Shown here in pieces: positions 11,818 through 20,182 of a stretch of DNA of 40,827 nucleotides. The notes beneath the pieces were generated by a model, which did no database searches, was not told where the DNA came from, and was given only the letters and a program-made list of their open reading frames with translations. The position numbers were made by a program, and so were the translations under genes. Source of the DNA: Verrucomicrobiota bacterium (GTDB taxonomy: Bacteria; Verrucomicrobiota; Verrucomicrobiia; Limisphaerales; UBA9464). Position 1 is the stretch's first letter, and each line of letters begins with the position of its first letter. The stretch lies in contig CANIZL010000060.1 of NCBI GenBank assembly GCA_947471985.1, positions 1-40,827 on the forward strand, in the 5' to 3' direction.

Positions 11818-12415
11818 GGCCCAGGGCGACCCGGCTGGATCGGCGTCGCCACCCCCCCGCCGGACCCGCGCCCTGCCGCGGGTCCGGTTTCTGCTGCTCC
11901 CCCTTCTGGGGCTGGTTCTGGTCGCCGGCCTGGCGGGTCTGGACCGGTGCCGGGTTCAGCCCACGGCCCTCATTTTCAGCGGGTTTACCAACTCGCCCGC
12001 CGTCCTGGATCGTTTTGTCACCCTCCCGAGCAACACGCGGGTTGCCGTTTTTTGCCTGACCAATCCAGGCCCCGGACGCGTGCTCGTGCGGGGCGACGTG
12101 ATCCGCGAGACCAAAACCAATCGCGCAGCCGAGTTTCAATCCACCGTTGCCCACGACTATACGTCGGGAAACTGGTTGAATTCGGGCGGCTCGGATTGGA
12201 TCCTTTTCCCGGAGCCAGCCGGGGCCTCCGAGTGGCGATTAACTGTTCCCCTCACCCGGCCCGCGCCCGACTGGCTGCGGCGCCAGCAATCGCTTCTCAA
12301 CTCACTCGGCGTGTGGCGCTACATCCGCAACTGGCAGGAACCCCGCGTCAGCAGCGAGATCCTTGCGACCGCCCGAACCAACTTACCGGCCAACGCCCCC
12401 CGTCGCTCCCGGTAG
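11810..12415 (+). CDS. Uncharacterised membrane-anchored protein with CTG start, third gene of flotillin operon
   Basis: 201 residues, function not recognised. The frame is open from just after a TGA at 11780-11782. Between there and 12080 it contains no ATG, GTG or TTG, yet that stretch encodes a clear membrane anchor, so the CTG at 11810, six bases after AAGGAGG, is the best start. The GTG at 12080 would cut off the anchor. The protein has a basic, Pro-rich cytoplasmic head (1-26), one transmembrane helix (about 27-44), and an extracytoplasmic part with the pattern FSGFTNSPAVLDRF...FCLTNPGPGRVLV, suggesting a small beta-sandwich of the kind seen in many verrucomicrobial proteins of unknown function. 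It overlaps the flotillin stop by 8 bases, implying coupled translation. Confidence 0.7.
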   Translation: MRKAQGDPAGSASPPPRRTRALPRVRFLLLPLLGLVLVAGLAGLDRCRVQPTALIFSGFTNSPAVLDRFVTLPSNTRVAVFCLTNPGPGRVLVRGDVIRETKTNRAAEFQSTVAHDYTSGNWLNSGGSDWILFPEPAGASEWRLTVPLTRPAPDWLRRQQSLLNSLGVWRYIRNWQEPRVSSEILATARTNLPANAPRRSR

Positions 12416-12507
12416 TCCCGCGGCCCGCAATCCGCGACCGACATTCACCCATCACGACGTTGTCACTCGCCGGTTTTCCCCGAAGGTGGCGTCACACCGT
12501 CGACTGC

Positions 12508-13626
12508 ATGTACTTCCGCCTTATTGCTCTGCTCCTCATGCTGGGGATCGGTATCGCCCGCCAAGGCGTCCGGGCCGAACCCATTCCCGGCCTCTCCACA
12601 GTGTTCATCATCGTCATGGAAAACCATGATTGGAGTACCATCAAAGGCAGCGCCTTCTGTCCCTACATCAACAACACGCTTCTGCCGCAGGCCGCCTACG
12701 CCAACGCTTACTACAATCCCGCCGGCATCCACCCCAGCGAGCCCAATTATCTCTGGCTCGTCGGCGGCACCAATTTCGGCGTCAAGGATGACAAGCTTCC
12801 CTCGATCAATACCCAGCGCACCACCAATCACCTCGCCTGGCTCCTGGATCGTGCCGGCGTCCCGTGGAAGGCGTACGTCGAAGACATCACCGGACGGAAC
12901 ATTCCGCTTACCAACAATGGTCCGTACGTGGCCCGACACGTGCCGTTCCTGTTCTTTGAAAACATCAACACCAACCTGACCTACGTCACCAACCACATCC
13001 GGCCGTACGGCGAATTGGCGCGCGATTTGACCTCCAACACGGTCCCCAACTTCTGCTTCATCACGCCGAATCTCACGAACGACATGCACAACACCACCGC
13101 GGGCAGTCCCAGCTCGCGGCTGCAGGGCGACAATTGGTTGGCCAAGGAAATCCCGCTGATCCTCAAATCGGCCGCCTATCAGCGCGGCGGACTCGTCATT
13201 ATTACCTGGGACGAAGGTGCCGGTTCTTCGAGTGATGGTCCCATCGGCCTGATCCTGTTGTCGCCCCGCGTCCGAAGTGCCGGCTTTAACAGCTCTGTCC
13301 CCTATGACCACAGCGACACCTTGCGCACGCTGCAGGATATTCTGGGTGTACGCCCTTATCTCGGAGCGGCCGCCAACGCCACCGGCCTGGGAGAGTTCTT
13401 CAAATTCCTTCGCGTCGAAGCCGCTGGAGTGGATGAAGCGGGTCGCCATTTTACCCTGCGCGACGCGGTGGCGGGCCGCACGTATCGATTGGAATTCAGC
13501 CTTGATGCCCGGCCCAGCTCCTGGACCGGGGTGACGGAACAGATTGCCACCGCAGCAACCTTGGAATTCGTGGATTCCAGCCCGGAGAGTTCGCACCAGT
13601 TCTTCCGTGTCCGGGAGCTGCCCTGA
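12508..13626 (+). CDS. Secreted phosphoesterase-family protein (acid phosphatase / phospholipase C-like)
   Basis: An extracytoplasmic hydrolase of the PF04185 phosphoesterase family, which cleaves phosphomonoesters or phospholipids. A signal peptide (about 1-23, ending VRAEP) precedes the metal-site motif E38-N39-H40-D41 (VMENHDW); later family blocks include PNYLWLVGG, CFITPNLTNDMHN, ITWDEG and DHSDTLRTL. The last 75 or so residues form a separate beta-rich tail (FFKFLRVEAAG...SHQFFRVRELP), a type common at the ends of secreted verrucomicrobial proteins. The same frame is open back to 11947, but that part overlaps the preceding gene; the ATG at 12508 begins the signal peptide. Confidence 0.88.
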   Translation: MYFRLIALLLMLGIGIARQGVRAEPIPGLSTVFIIVMENHDWSTIKGSAFCPYINNTLLPQAAYANAYYNPAGIHPSEPNYLWLVGGTNFGVKDDKLPSINTQRTTNHLAWLLDRAGVPWKAYVEDITGRNIPLTNNGPYVARHVPFLFFENINTNLTYVTNHIRPYGELARDLTSNTVPNFCFITPNLTNDMHNTTAGSPSSRLQGDNWLAKEIPLILKSAAYQRGGLVIITWDEGAGSSSDGPIGLILLSPRVRSAGFNSSVPYDHSDTLRTLQDILGVRPYLGAAANATGLGEFFKFLRVEAAGVDEAGRHFTLRDAVAGRTYRLEFSLDARPSSWTGVTEQIATAATLEFVDSSPESSHQFFRVRELP

Positions 13627-13714
13627 TCCCATACTGCCGTCCGGCCAATTTTCACCGGACGGATCACCGAAATTCAATTCGCCGATGCGGCTGGTTCTGC
13701 TGCATCCTTCACTC

Positions 13715-16516
13715 ATGTCGAAACGCTCCGTTCGTTCGCCCCGCGCCTCGCGCAAAGCCGAGGAGATCACCGTGCCGTCCATGGCCGTCTGGAATACAAC
13801 CGACGCCCAGGAATTGGCGAGGCGCCAGCAACGGGCCCGGGAGGAGTCCTTCGTCATCCGCAATCTGGAGCCGCGACATCCCGTCTTCTCGAACTTCGAA
13901 ATACAGTCCGGCAGTGGCTTGAACTACCGGGTGGAAATTCGCGATCTCGCGACCCGACGATTCTCCTGCCAATGCGTGGACTTTCGCATCAACGGTCTGG
14001 GGAGCTGCAAACACGTGGAGGCGGTCCTCAACCACCTCGAAGGCCGGTTCAAACGCCTCTTCGCGGCAGCTGCCAAATCGGGCACTCCGCGTCTCGACCT
14101 CGTTCCCGATGAAGTCCAGGGCACGCTCCGGCTGGAAGGACCCGCCGCCGAAAGAAACCGCCTGCCCAAGGCCATTCGCTCGTGGTTTGATGCGAACGGC
14201 ACCCTGCTCGATGCCTCCCCGGAATCCGCCGTCGCGGCTATGCAACCACTGCATTCCGGAGATTATCCTGCGTTGCGAATTTCCCAGGATGTCGGGCCCT
14301 GGCTGGCGACCCGCGAGCAGGCCGAGCGCCGGGCGGCGTTGCGCCGCGAGTATGAGCAGAAGGTGCAGCGCGGTGAGTGGCCGGTGCAGGAAACCCTCGT
14401 TCCCCTGTTCCCGTACCAGCGCGAAGGTATGCTGCACCTCGCCTTCACCGGGCGCGCCTTGTTGGCCGACGAAATGGGGCTTGGCAAAACCATTCAGGCC
14501 ATCGCCGCCGCCGCCTTGTTGCACCGCCTCGGCCAGGTCCAACGCGTCCTCGTGGTCACACCCGCCTCGCTCAAAACGGAGTGGGAGGAACAAATCCGAC
14601 GATTCACGCCATTGGGGCTCCAACTGGTATTTGGTAATCGCTCGACGCGCATGGCCGCCTACGCCCACGCCACCGCGCCCTTCTTCACCCTCGTCAACTA
14701 CGAGCAGATGCTGGGTGATGCCCTCGAGGTGAACCAGCGTTTGAAACCGGACCTGGTCATCCTCGACGAAGCCCAGCGCATCAAGAACTGGAACGCCAAG
14801 ACCACCCAGGCCATTAAACGGCTGCGCAGCCCGTATGCCTTCGTGCTGACCGGCACACCGATCGAAAACCGCATCGACGAACTTCATTCGCTGATGGATT
14901 TCATCGAGCCCCGGGCGCTGGGGCCACTGTTCCGTTTCAATCGGGACTACTACGAACTCAATGATCGGGGTCGCCCGACCGGCTATAAGAATTTAGGCCA
15001 ACTCCACAACCGCATCGGTCCCTACCTGCTGCGACGTCGAAAATCCGATGTCGAAACCGAACTGCCGGAACGGACCGAGCGGACCCATTTCGTCCAACTG
15101 AGCAATGAGCAGCGCCTGGAGCACGATGATTTTGCCAACAAGGTGGCCCGCCTCTCCAGCGCGGCGCAACGCCGCCCGCTTTCGGAGGTGGAACAAAAGA
15201 TGCTGATGCTTTTGCTGGCCAAGATGCGCATGGTTTGTGACACCAACTACATTCTGAATCCGAAGGCGCGGGAGTGCCCCAAGTGCGATGAACTGGCGAA
15301 GATTCTGGAAGAGTTGCGCGATAATGGCGACGCCAAGGTGATTATTTTCTCCGAATGGGAACGCATGCTGGAATTGGTTGCCGCCGTCTGCCGCAAACTG
15401 AAACTGGGTTTCGCCTGGCACACCGGCAGCGTTCCCCAACAGCGGCGCCGGGTGGAAATCAACGTGTTCAAAAACGACCCCCAATGCCGGGTGTTTCTGA
15501 GCACGGATTCCGGAGCCACGGGTCTGAACCTTCAAAATGCCAGCGTCGTGATCCATTGCGATCTGCCCTGGAACCCGGCCAAGTACGAGCAACGCATCGC
15601 GCGCGCCTGGCGGAAAAATCAGACGCGCCCTGTGACGGTGATCAATCTGGTCAGCGAAGATACCATCGAGCACCGGATGCTCGGCACTCTGGCCTGCAAA
15701 CAAGCCCTGAGCGACGGCGTGCTGGACCTGCGCGGCAACCTCTCCGAACTCAAACTCACGAGCGGTCGGCAGGCGTTCCTGGCACGCCTCCGCCAACTCA
15801 CTGCGCCCACCGCGGACCCCATCCCCCCGGCCCGCCCGGCGGTACCACCACCCATCTCCGACCGGCCACTCGCCTTTGCGGAACGGGCCGCGGCGCGCCT
15901 CGGGGTCCAGTTGGTGCGTTGTGAAGAACGGTTCCCCACCGAAGGCTCCCGCTCCGTTCTTTGCGTCGTCGTCGAAAACCAAAGCCAGCTGGTGCAACCG
16001 GAACTCGCCGGACTCCACGCGGATCTCTTCGGGCCGGGCAAGGGCGACGCCCTGGCGCCGGTGGAATTGCTGGTGCTGGATCGGGCCACGGATGACGCGC
16101 TGCAACGCTTGATCGCCGCCGGCCTCGTAACGTCCACGACCCGCGCCACCCGGACGCTGGCCAGCGGTGCTACCGTCGAGGTCCCTCCGCCGCTCTCGGA
16201 CGACGAACGCTCCCGTATCGCCTCCCACCGTGCCCAAGCCGCGCGTCGTTTGGAAATGGTGGAGATTTTGCAACGTTCGGGTTTTCTGGAGGAAGCGGTG
16301 GCCCCGCTCTGTGAGGCCACCCTCGCCCTGGCCCGGGCGCTCGCCGCAGCCCAACGACTGCCCATTCCCACCGAACTGGCGCACGTCGCTCTCCCGCCGC
16401 TCTCCGCTCACTGGGGCGCGTCCTTGGACGAAATCCGCGCCTTCGTGGAAACCGGCGGGGAACCTACCCGAGCTGCCACCGCGCTCCGCCGACGAATCAA
16501 CGAAACCTCGGACTGA
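13715..16516 (+). CDS. SNF2-family helicase-like ATPase with N-terminal SWIM zinc finger
   Basis: DNA-translocating ATPase of the bacterial SWI2/SNF2 group, probably acting on protein-DNA or RNA polymerase-DNA complexes. Domains in order: SWIM finger C85-x-C87-x10-C98-x-H100; SNF2_N with Walker A DEMGLGKT (K258) and DEAQ box 351-354; helicase C domain with FSEWERM and STDSGATGLNLQ; and motif VI R630...R633...Q636 in the form RIARAWRKNQ. About 240 residues follow, ending in a helical segment (about 825-900) that looks HEPN-like but lacks a clear RxxxxH. The start is uncertain: ATG 13715 is chosen, 13685 is in frame, and the region upstream of that overlaps the phosphoesterase gene. Confidence 0.92.
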   Translation: MSKRSVRSPRASRKAEEITVPSMAVWNTTDAQELARRQQRAREESFVIRNLEPRHPVFSNFEIQSGSGLNYRVEIRDLATRRFSCQCVDFRINGLGSCKHVEAVLNHLEGRFKRLFAAAAKSGTPRLDLVPDEVQGTLRLEGPAAERNRLPKAIRSWFDANGTLLDASPESAVAAMQPLHSGDYPALRISQDVGPWLATREQAERRAALRREYEQKVQRGEWPVQETLVPLFPYQREGMLHLAFTGRALLADEMGLGKTIQAIAAAALLHRLGQVQRVLVVTPASLKTEWEEQIRRFTPLGLQLVFGNRSTRMAAYAHATAPFFTLVNYEQMLGDALEVNQRLKPDLVILDEAQRIKNWNAKTTQAIKRLRSPYAFVLTGTPIENRIDELHSLMDFIEPRALGPLFRFNRDYYELNDRGRPTGYKNLGQLHNRIGPYLLRRRKSDVETELPERTERTHFVQLSNEQRLEHDDFANKVARLSSAAQRRPLSEVEQKMLMLLLAKMRMVCDTNYILNPKARECPKCDELAKILEELRDNGDAKVIIFSEWERMLELVAAVCRKLKLGFAWHTGSVPQQRRRVEINVFKNDPQCRVFLSTDSGATGLNLQNASVVIHCDLPWNPAKYEQRIARAWRKNQTRPVTVINLVSEDTIEHRMLGTLACKQALSDGVLDLRGNLSELKLTSGRQAFLARLRQLTAPTADPIPPARPAVPPPISDRPLAFAERAAARLGVQLVRCEERFPTEGSRSVLCVVVENQSQLVQPELAGLHADLFGPGKGDALAPVELLVLDRATDDALQRLIAAGLVTSTTRATRTLASGATVEVPPPLSDDERSRIASHRAQAARRLEMVEILQRSGFLEEAVAPLCEATLALARALAAAQRLPIPTELAHVALPPLSAHWGASLDEIRAFVETGGEPTRAATALRRRINETSD

Positions 16517-16588
16517 TTCACACCGGCAGCCAACCGTCCGGGATCCTTTAGTGGCCCCTGCACCAGATGCAGGCCCGCCCGGGAAACC

Positions 16589-17908
16589 TCACCGGACTGC
16601 ACCGGCGGCGGGCGAGAGTGCGACGTCGGGCTCAGGCTCGGGCTCGGGCCCGATGGCTTCACCGCTCGCGCCCACCAGACGATCAAATATTGGTGATGCC
16701 ATAAGGGTGGTCACCACCGCCATGATCACCAGAACAGCGAACAATCCCTCGGAGATAATCCCGCGCTGCAGGCCAATGTTGATGATGATCAATTCCATCA
16801 GTCCCCGCGCATTCATCAGGGTGCCGATGCCCAGCGCTTCCCGATTGGGCAATCCGGTCGCCCGCGCCGCCAGCCAGCAGGCCACGCCCTTGCCCAACAC
16901 CGCCGCCACCAGCACCGCGCCGCACATCAACCAAAGGAATCCCGTGTTGAGCAGCCCGATCTTGGTGTTGAGTCCCGAGTAAGTGAAGAACAGCGGCAAC
17001 AGCAACGCCACCGTCAGGGGTTGAATCCGTGCCGTCAGATCGCGCACCATCACGCCCCGCGGCATCGCCGCCCCCATGACGAACGCCCCAAACACGGCGT
17101 GCAATCCAATCAAATCCGTGAACCAGGCACCCAGCGCCATCAACGCCAAGCCCACGACCAAACCCGCTTCCGTCAGCGCTCGATCCTCCATGAGCCACGC
17201 CTGTACCCGGGTCATCACCGGACGAATGATCAGCAAGGTGAACGCCACATAGGCCGCGCCCCCGGCGATATTGACCACCGCGTGGCTCCAGTTGTTGTCA
17301 AAGCTGGCCAACACCACCGCCAACAGGCACCAGGCCGTGGCATCGTCGATGGCCCCCGCCCCCAGCGCCACCGTCCCCATGGTGGTACCCGACAGCTTCT
17401 TGAAATGAATGATCCGCGCCAGCATGGGAAATGCGGTAATGCACATGGAAGCGCCGAGGAACAGCATCGCTTCCATCAAAGAGGTCTTCGACGGAAACAG
17501 CGTGGTGTAGTAAAAAAACACCCAGGCCAAGCCCGCGCCCAGAACAAACGGGGCAATCATGCCCGCCGCCGAAACCGCGATCGAACTCTTGAGTCGCCGT
17601 TGAACGATGTCCACCCGGAACTCCATCCCCACCACAAACATGTACAGAGCCAGCCCGAGTTGTGATGCCGGGAAGAGGTAGCTTTGCGTATCCCGGGTGG
17701 ACTGGGACCGATCCCACGGAAAAAGCCAGGCCTGCACCTCGGGCATTAAGAGCCCGAACAGCGAAGGCCCGAGGAGCACCCCCGCCAGCATCTCTGCCAC
17801 CACCTGCGGCTGCCCGAACCGCCGGGCAATCGACCCGACAAGACGGCAGAACAGCAAAATGACGGCGATCTGAAGCAGGAACTGGACCGCGAGATCGAGA
17901 TTCTTCAT
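16589..17908 (-). CDS. CPA2-family cation:proton antiporter
   Basis: Inner-membrane exchanger of Na+ or K+ for protons, used in pH and ion homeostasis. About twelve hydrophobic segments are visible. The family blocks FGQPQVVAEMLAGVLLGP near the N-terminus and GAIDDATAW (acidic pair D188-D189, the presumed ion site) are both present. At 439 residues it has the transporter domain only, with no RCK/TrkA-N regulatory domain of the KefB/KefC type, and it ends with a short acidic Glu-Pro repeat (about the last 25 residues). It is convergent with the SNF2 gene, 72 bases away, and has no partner genes nearby. Confidence 0.9.
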   Translation of the reverse strand: MKNLDLAVQFLLQIAVILLFCRLVGSIARRFGQPQVVAEMLAGVLLGPSLFGLLMPEVQAWLFPWDRSQSTRDTQSYLFPASQLGLALYMFVVGMEFRVDIVQRRLKSSIAVSAAGMIAPFVLGAGLAWVFFYYTTLFPSKTSLMEAMLFLGASMCITAFPMLARIIHFKKLSGTTMGTVALGAGAIDDATAWCLLAVVLASFDNNWSHAVVNIAGGAAYVAFTLLIIRPVMTRVQAWLMEDRALTEAGLVVGLALMALGAWFTDLIGLHAVFGAFVMGAAMPRGVMVRDLTARIQPLTVALLLPLFFTYSGLNTKIGLLNTGFLWLMCGAVLVAAVLGKGVACWLAARATGLPNREALGIGTLMNARGLMELIIINIGLQRGIISEGLFAVLVIMAVVTTLMASPIFDRLVGASGEAIGPEPEPEPDVALSPAAGAVR

Positions 17909-18064
17909 GACCGATTCTTGCTACACTAGCCGTCGCAGGGGCTGCACGAAAATAGCACTTTAGCATGAGACTGATAACCGTTCGCGATAAGTACGAAAGG
18001 CCTGCCAGGACGCTTTCGTTCGTCCCCGCTCCCACCGGGTCACCCGCGATCGCCCACTTCTCTT

Positions 18065-18093
18065 TTGTTTCGGGGCTCCGCGACGGATTAGGC
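18065..18093 (+). promoter_or_regulatory. Possible promoter for the glyoxalase operon
   Basis: TTGTTT (18065-18070) and TTAGGC (18088-18093) are 17 bases apart, ending 11 bases before the ATG at 18105. If used, the 5' leader would be only a few bases long. The match is weak and is offered only as a candidate. Confidence 0.22.
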
Positions 18094-18104
18094 TCCGCGG
18101 CACC

Positions 18105-18518
18105 ATGCGCGTTTCAAGACTGCTCCACACCCGCTACCGGTTGAACGACCTCGAACGGTCGGTGAAATTTTACAAGGAAATCCTCGGCCTCGACGAGGTC
18201 CGCCGCCACAAGTCGCCGCGTGGTTCCGAACTCGTTTTCCTCAAGGCGCCGGAGAGCGAGGAAACCATCGAACTCTGCCATTTCCCCAACAGCGGTCCGG
18301 TGCAGGTACAGGCCGACCTGACCCACCTCGCCTTCGAGGTCGCCAGCCTCGCTGAATTCGGTGAACACCTCACCCGCCACGGTCTTCAGTACAGCGACGG
18401 CCCGACGTACCGGCCCGATGGGTCAGGTGGCTTCGCCTTCATTGATGCGCCCGAAGGTTACGAGATCGAACTCATCCAGCGGTCCCCGGTCGCCCAATCA
18501 GGCGCCGCAACCTACTGA
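18105..18518 (+). CDS. gloA: Glyoxalase I-like VOC protein (lactoylglutathione lyase)
   Basis: Converts the methylglyoxal-thiol hemithioacetal to the lactoyl thioester, a detoxification step. It is a two-module VOC fold with the four metal ligands in the expected places: H8, E56, H74 and E122. The first module carries the TRYRLNDLERSVKFY signature and the length (137 aa) is typical. Its TGA is followed directly by the ATG of the GHL10 gene, so the two are probably translated from one mRNA, though they have no obvious functional link. Another VOC activity is possible, but the ligand set favours glyoxalase I. Confidence 0.88.
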   Translation: MRVSRLLHTRYRLNDLERSVKFYKEILGLDEVRRHKSPRGSELVFLKAPESEETIELCHFPNSGPVQVQADLTHLAFEVASLAEFGEHLTRHGLQYSDGPTYRPDGSGGFAFIDAPEGYEIELIQRSPVAQSGAATY

Positions 18519-20135
18519 ATGAATCCCGGGCCCAGCACATCCAGCCACCCCGGGGGCGGGCGGGAAGAGGTCGGTCCTTCCCTTCCCGGTTGGGAACCCT
18601 CCGCGAGCGTCCCGCCGGCGAGACCCGCTCGCCGTCCCCATTGGGTCGGATGGCTGGCCACCTGCCTCGCGTTCCTGCTCCTGGATCTCCTGCCCTCGCA
18701 CGCCGCCACGCGTCCCGCTCCGGCCGGCGGTTCCCAGCCCCCGCGGCTCCAGCGTGAGTTCCGTGGCATGTGGGTCGCCTCCAAGGGCAACATCGACTGG
18801 CCCTCCGATCCCGGCCTGTCCGTCGCACAACAGCAGGCCCAACTCCGCGACCTGCTCGAGACCGCCGTGCAGTTGCGGATGAATGCCATCATTCTCCAGG
18901 TCCGGCCGCAGTGCGATGCCTTGTATGAATCAACGTTGGAACCCTGGTCCGAAGTTCTAACCGGTCGACAGGGCCTGCCGCCAGCCCCCCACTGGGATCC
19001 TCTCGCCTTCGCCGTCCGCGAAGCCCATCTGCGGGGGCTCGAATTGCACGCCTGGGTGAATCCCTTTCGCGCCCGTTCCGAAGCCTCCCGCTCGCCGCTC
19101 AGTCGGAATCACATTGTCACCCAGCACCCCGAACTGACCGTCCGCTACGGCGAACAGATCTGGCTCGACCCCGGTCAACCCGCCGCCCGGGACCACTCGT
19201 TGAAGGTCATTCTGGATATCGTGCAACGCTACGACGTCGATGCGTTGCACATGGACGATTACTTTTATCCGTACCCGCTGCCCAATCAGCCGTTTCGCGA
19301 TGACGCCTCCTTTGAACGGTACCGTCGTTCGGGCGGCACCCTTGACCGTTCCTCGTGGCGGCGGGCCAATGTCGACGGCTTCGTCCGCCAGTTGGGCACG
19401 CAAATCCATCAGCGGAAACCCTGGGTTAAATTCGGCATCAGTCCATTCGGCATCTGGCGGCCCGGTCATCCCACCGGCATCCGCGGATTGGACGCCTATG
19501 AAGTGTTGGCGTCGGATGCCGTGAAGTGGATGCAGTCCGGCTGGGTGGATTATCTCGCCCCGCAGCTCTACTGGCCGATTGATCGTCCGGAACAGAGTTT
19601 TGCCGCCCTGCTGCCGTGGTGGTCGCAACAGAATTCTCTTGGCCGACATCTTTGGCCCGGTCTCGATGCCACCCGGATTGGACAGGACCGCAACGCCGGA
19701 GAGATCGAGCGGCAGATCCAACTCGCCCGGCGGGATCGTCGCGTGGGCGGCGTGCTGCTGTGGAACGCGACCGTTCTGCAGGCGAACCGGCAGGGCCTGC
19801 GCACCTTACTGTCCAAGCGGGTGTTCACCGCACCCGCACTCGTTCCGGAGTCGCCCTGGCTGACGGAATCCGCGGCACCCGCGCCCAGCGTCCAGGGATC
19901 CATCGATCCCGCGGGTCGCCGGCTCGTCTTGAAATGGCTCGCCAGCGGAGCCGTCGTCCGGCAATTCGCCCTCCAATATCGCGTCGGGCACCAGTGGTTC
20001 ACCGAGTACTTGCCGGGCCACTTCCAATCCCGGACGTTTAACCACCTCCTGCGCCAACCGTTGCCGGACGAATGCGTCCTCACCCCCATCGGACGCACGG
20101 GAGTGGCGGGCAGCCCCGCCCGCTGGCGCCGGTAG
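18519..20135 (+). CDS. Membrane-anchored GHL10-family glycoside hydrolase-like protein
   Basis: A TIM-barrel protein of the GHL10 (YngK/YddW, PF02638) type, thought to act on peptidoglycan or other surface glycans. The family blocks EFRGMWVAS, ILQVRPQCDALYES, LELHAWVNPFR, DALHMDDYFYPYP (probable acidic catalytic residues) and KFGISPFGIWRP are clear. A hydrophobic segment (about residues 45-62, GWLATCLAFLLLDLLP) follows an unusually long 44-residue Pro-rich head, so it is either an anchor or a signal peptide with a long n-region. No alternative ATG, GTG or TTG precedes the anchor. The C-terminal 110 or so residues look like a fibronectin-type beta domain. It starts immediately after the gloA stop and ends 47 bases before the GT9 gene. 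Confidence 0.88.
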   Translation: MNPGPSTSSHPGGGREEVGPSLPGWEPSASVPPARPARRPHWVGWLATCLAFLLLDLLPSHAATRPAPAGGSQPPRLQREFRGMWVASKGNIDWPSDPGLSVAQQQAQLRDLLETAVQLRMNAIILQVRPQCDALYESTLEPWSEVLTGRQGLPPAPHWDPLAFAVREAHLRGLELHAWVNPFRARSEASRSPLSRNHIVTQHPELTVRYGEQIWLDPGQPAARDHSLKVILDIVQRYDVDALHMDDYFYPYPLPNQPFRDDASFERYRRSGGTLDRSSWRRANVDGFVRQLGTQIHQRKPWVKFGISPFGIWRPGHPTGIRGLDAYEVLASDAVKWMQSGWVDYLAPQLYWPIDRPEQSFAALLPWWSQQNSLGRHLWPGLDATRIGQDRNAGEIERQIQLARRDRRVGGVLLWNATVLQANRQGLRTLLSKRVFTAPALVPESPWLTESAAPAPSVQGSIDPAGRRLVLKWLASGAVVRQFALQYRVGHQWFTEYLPGHFQSRTFNHLLRQPLPDECVLTPIGRTGVAGSPARWRR

Positions 20136-20182
20136 GTCGCCCGCGCGACACACCCCATGCGAGTGCCCCGCCCCGCTGACCC

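Noticed and set aside
12463-13863. 466-codon minus-strand frame opposite the phosphoesterase gene
   Set aside because: Shadow; the opposite gene has a signal peptide and family motifs.
14993-16411. 472-codon minus-strand frame opposite the SNF2 helicase
   Set aside because: Shadow of the helicase; no recognisable domain.
16557-16573. Six-bp stem (CCTGCA/TGCAGG) between the SNF2 and antiporter genes
   Set aside because: Too short and without a T-tract to call a terminator.
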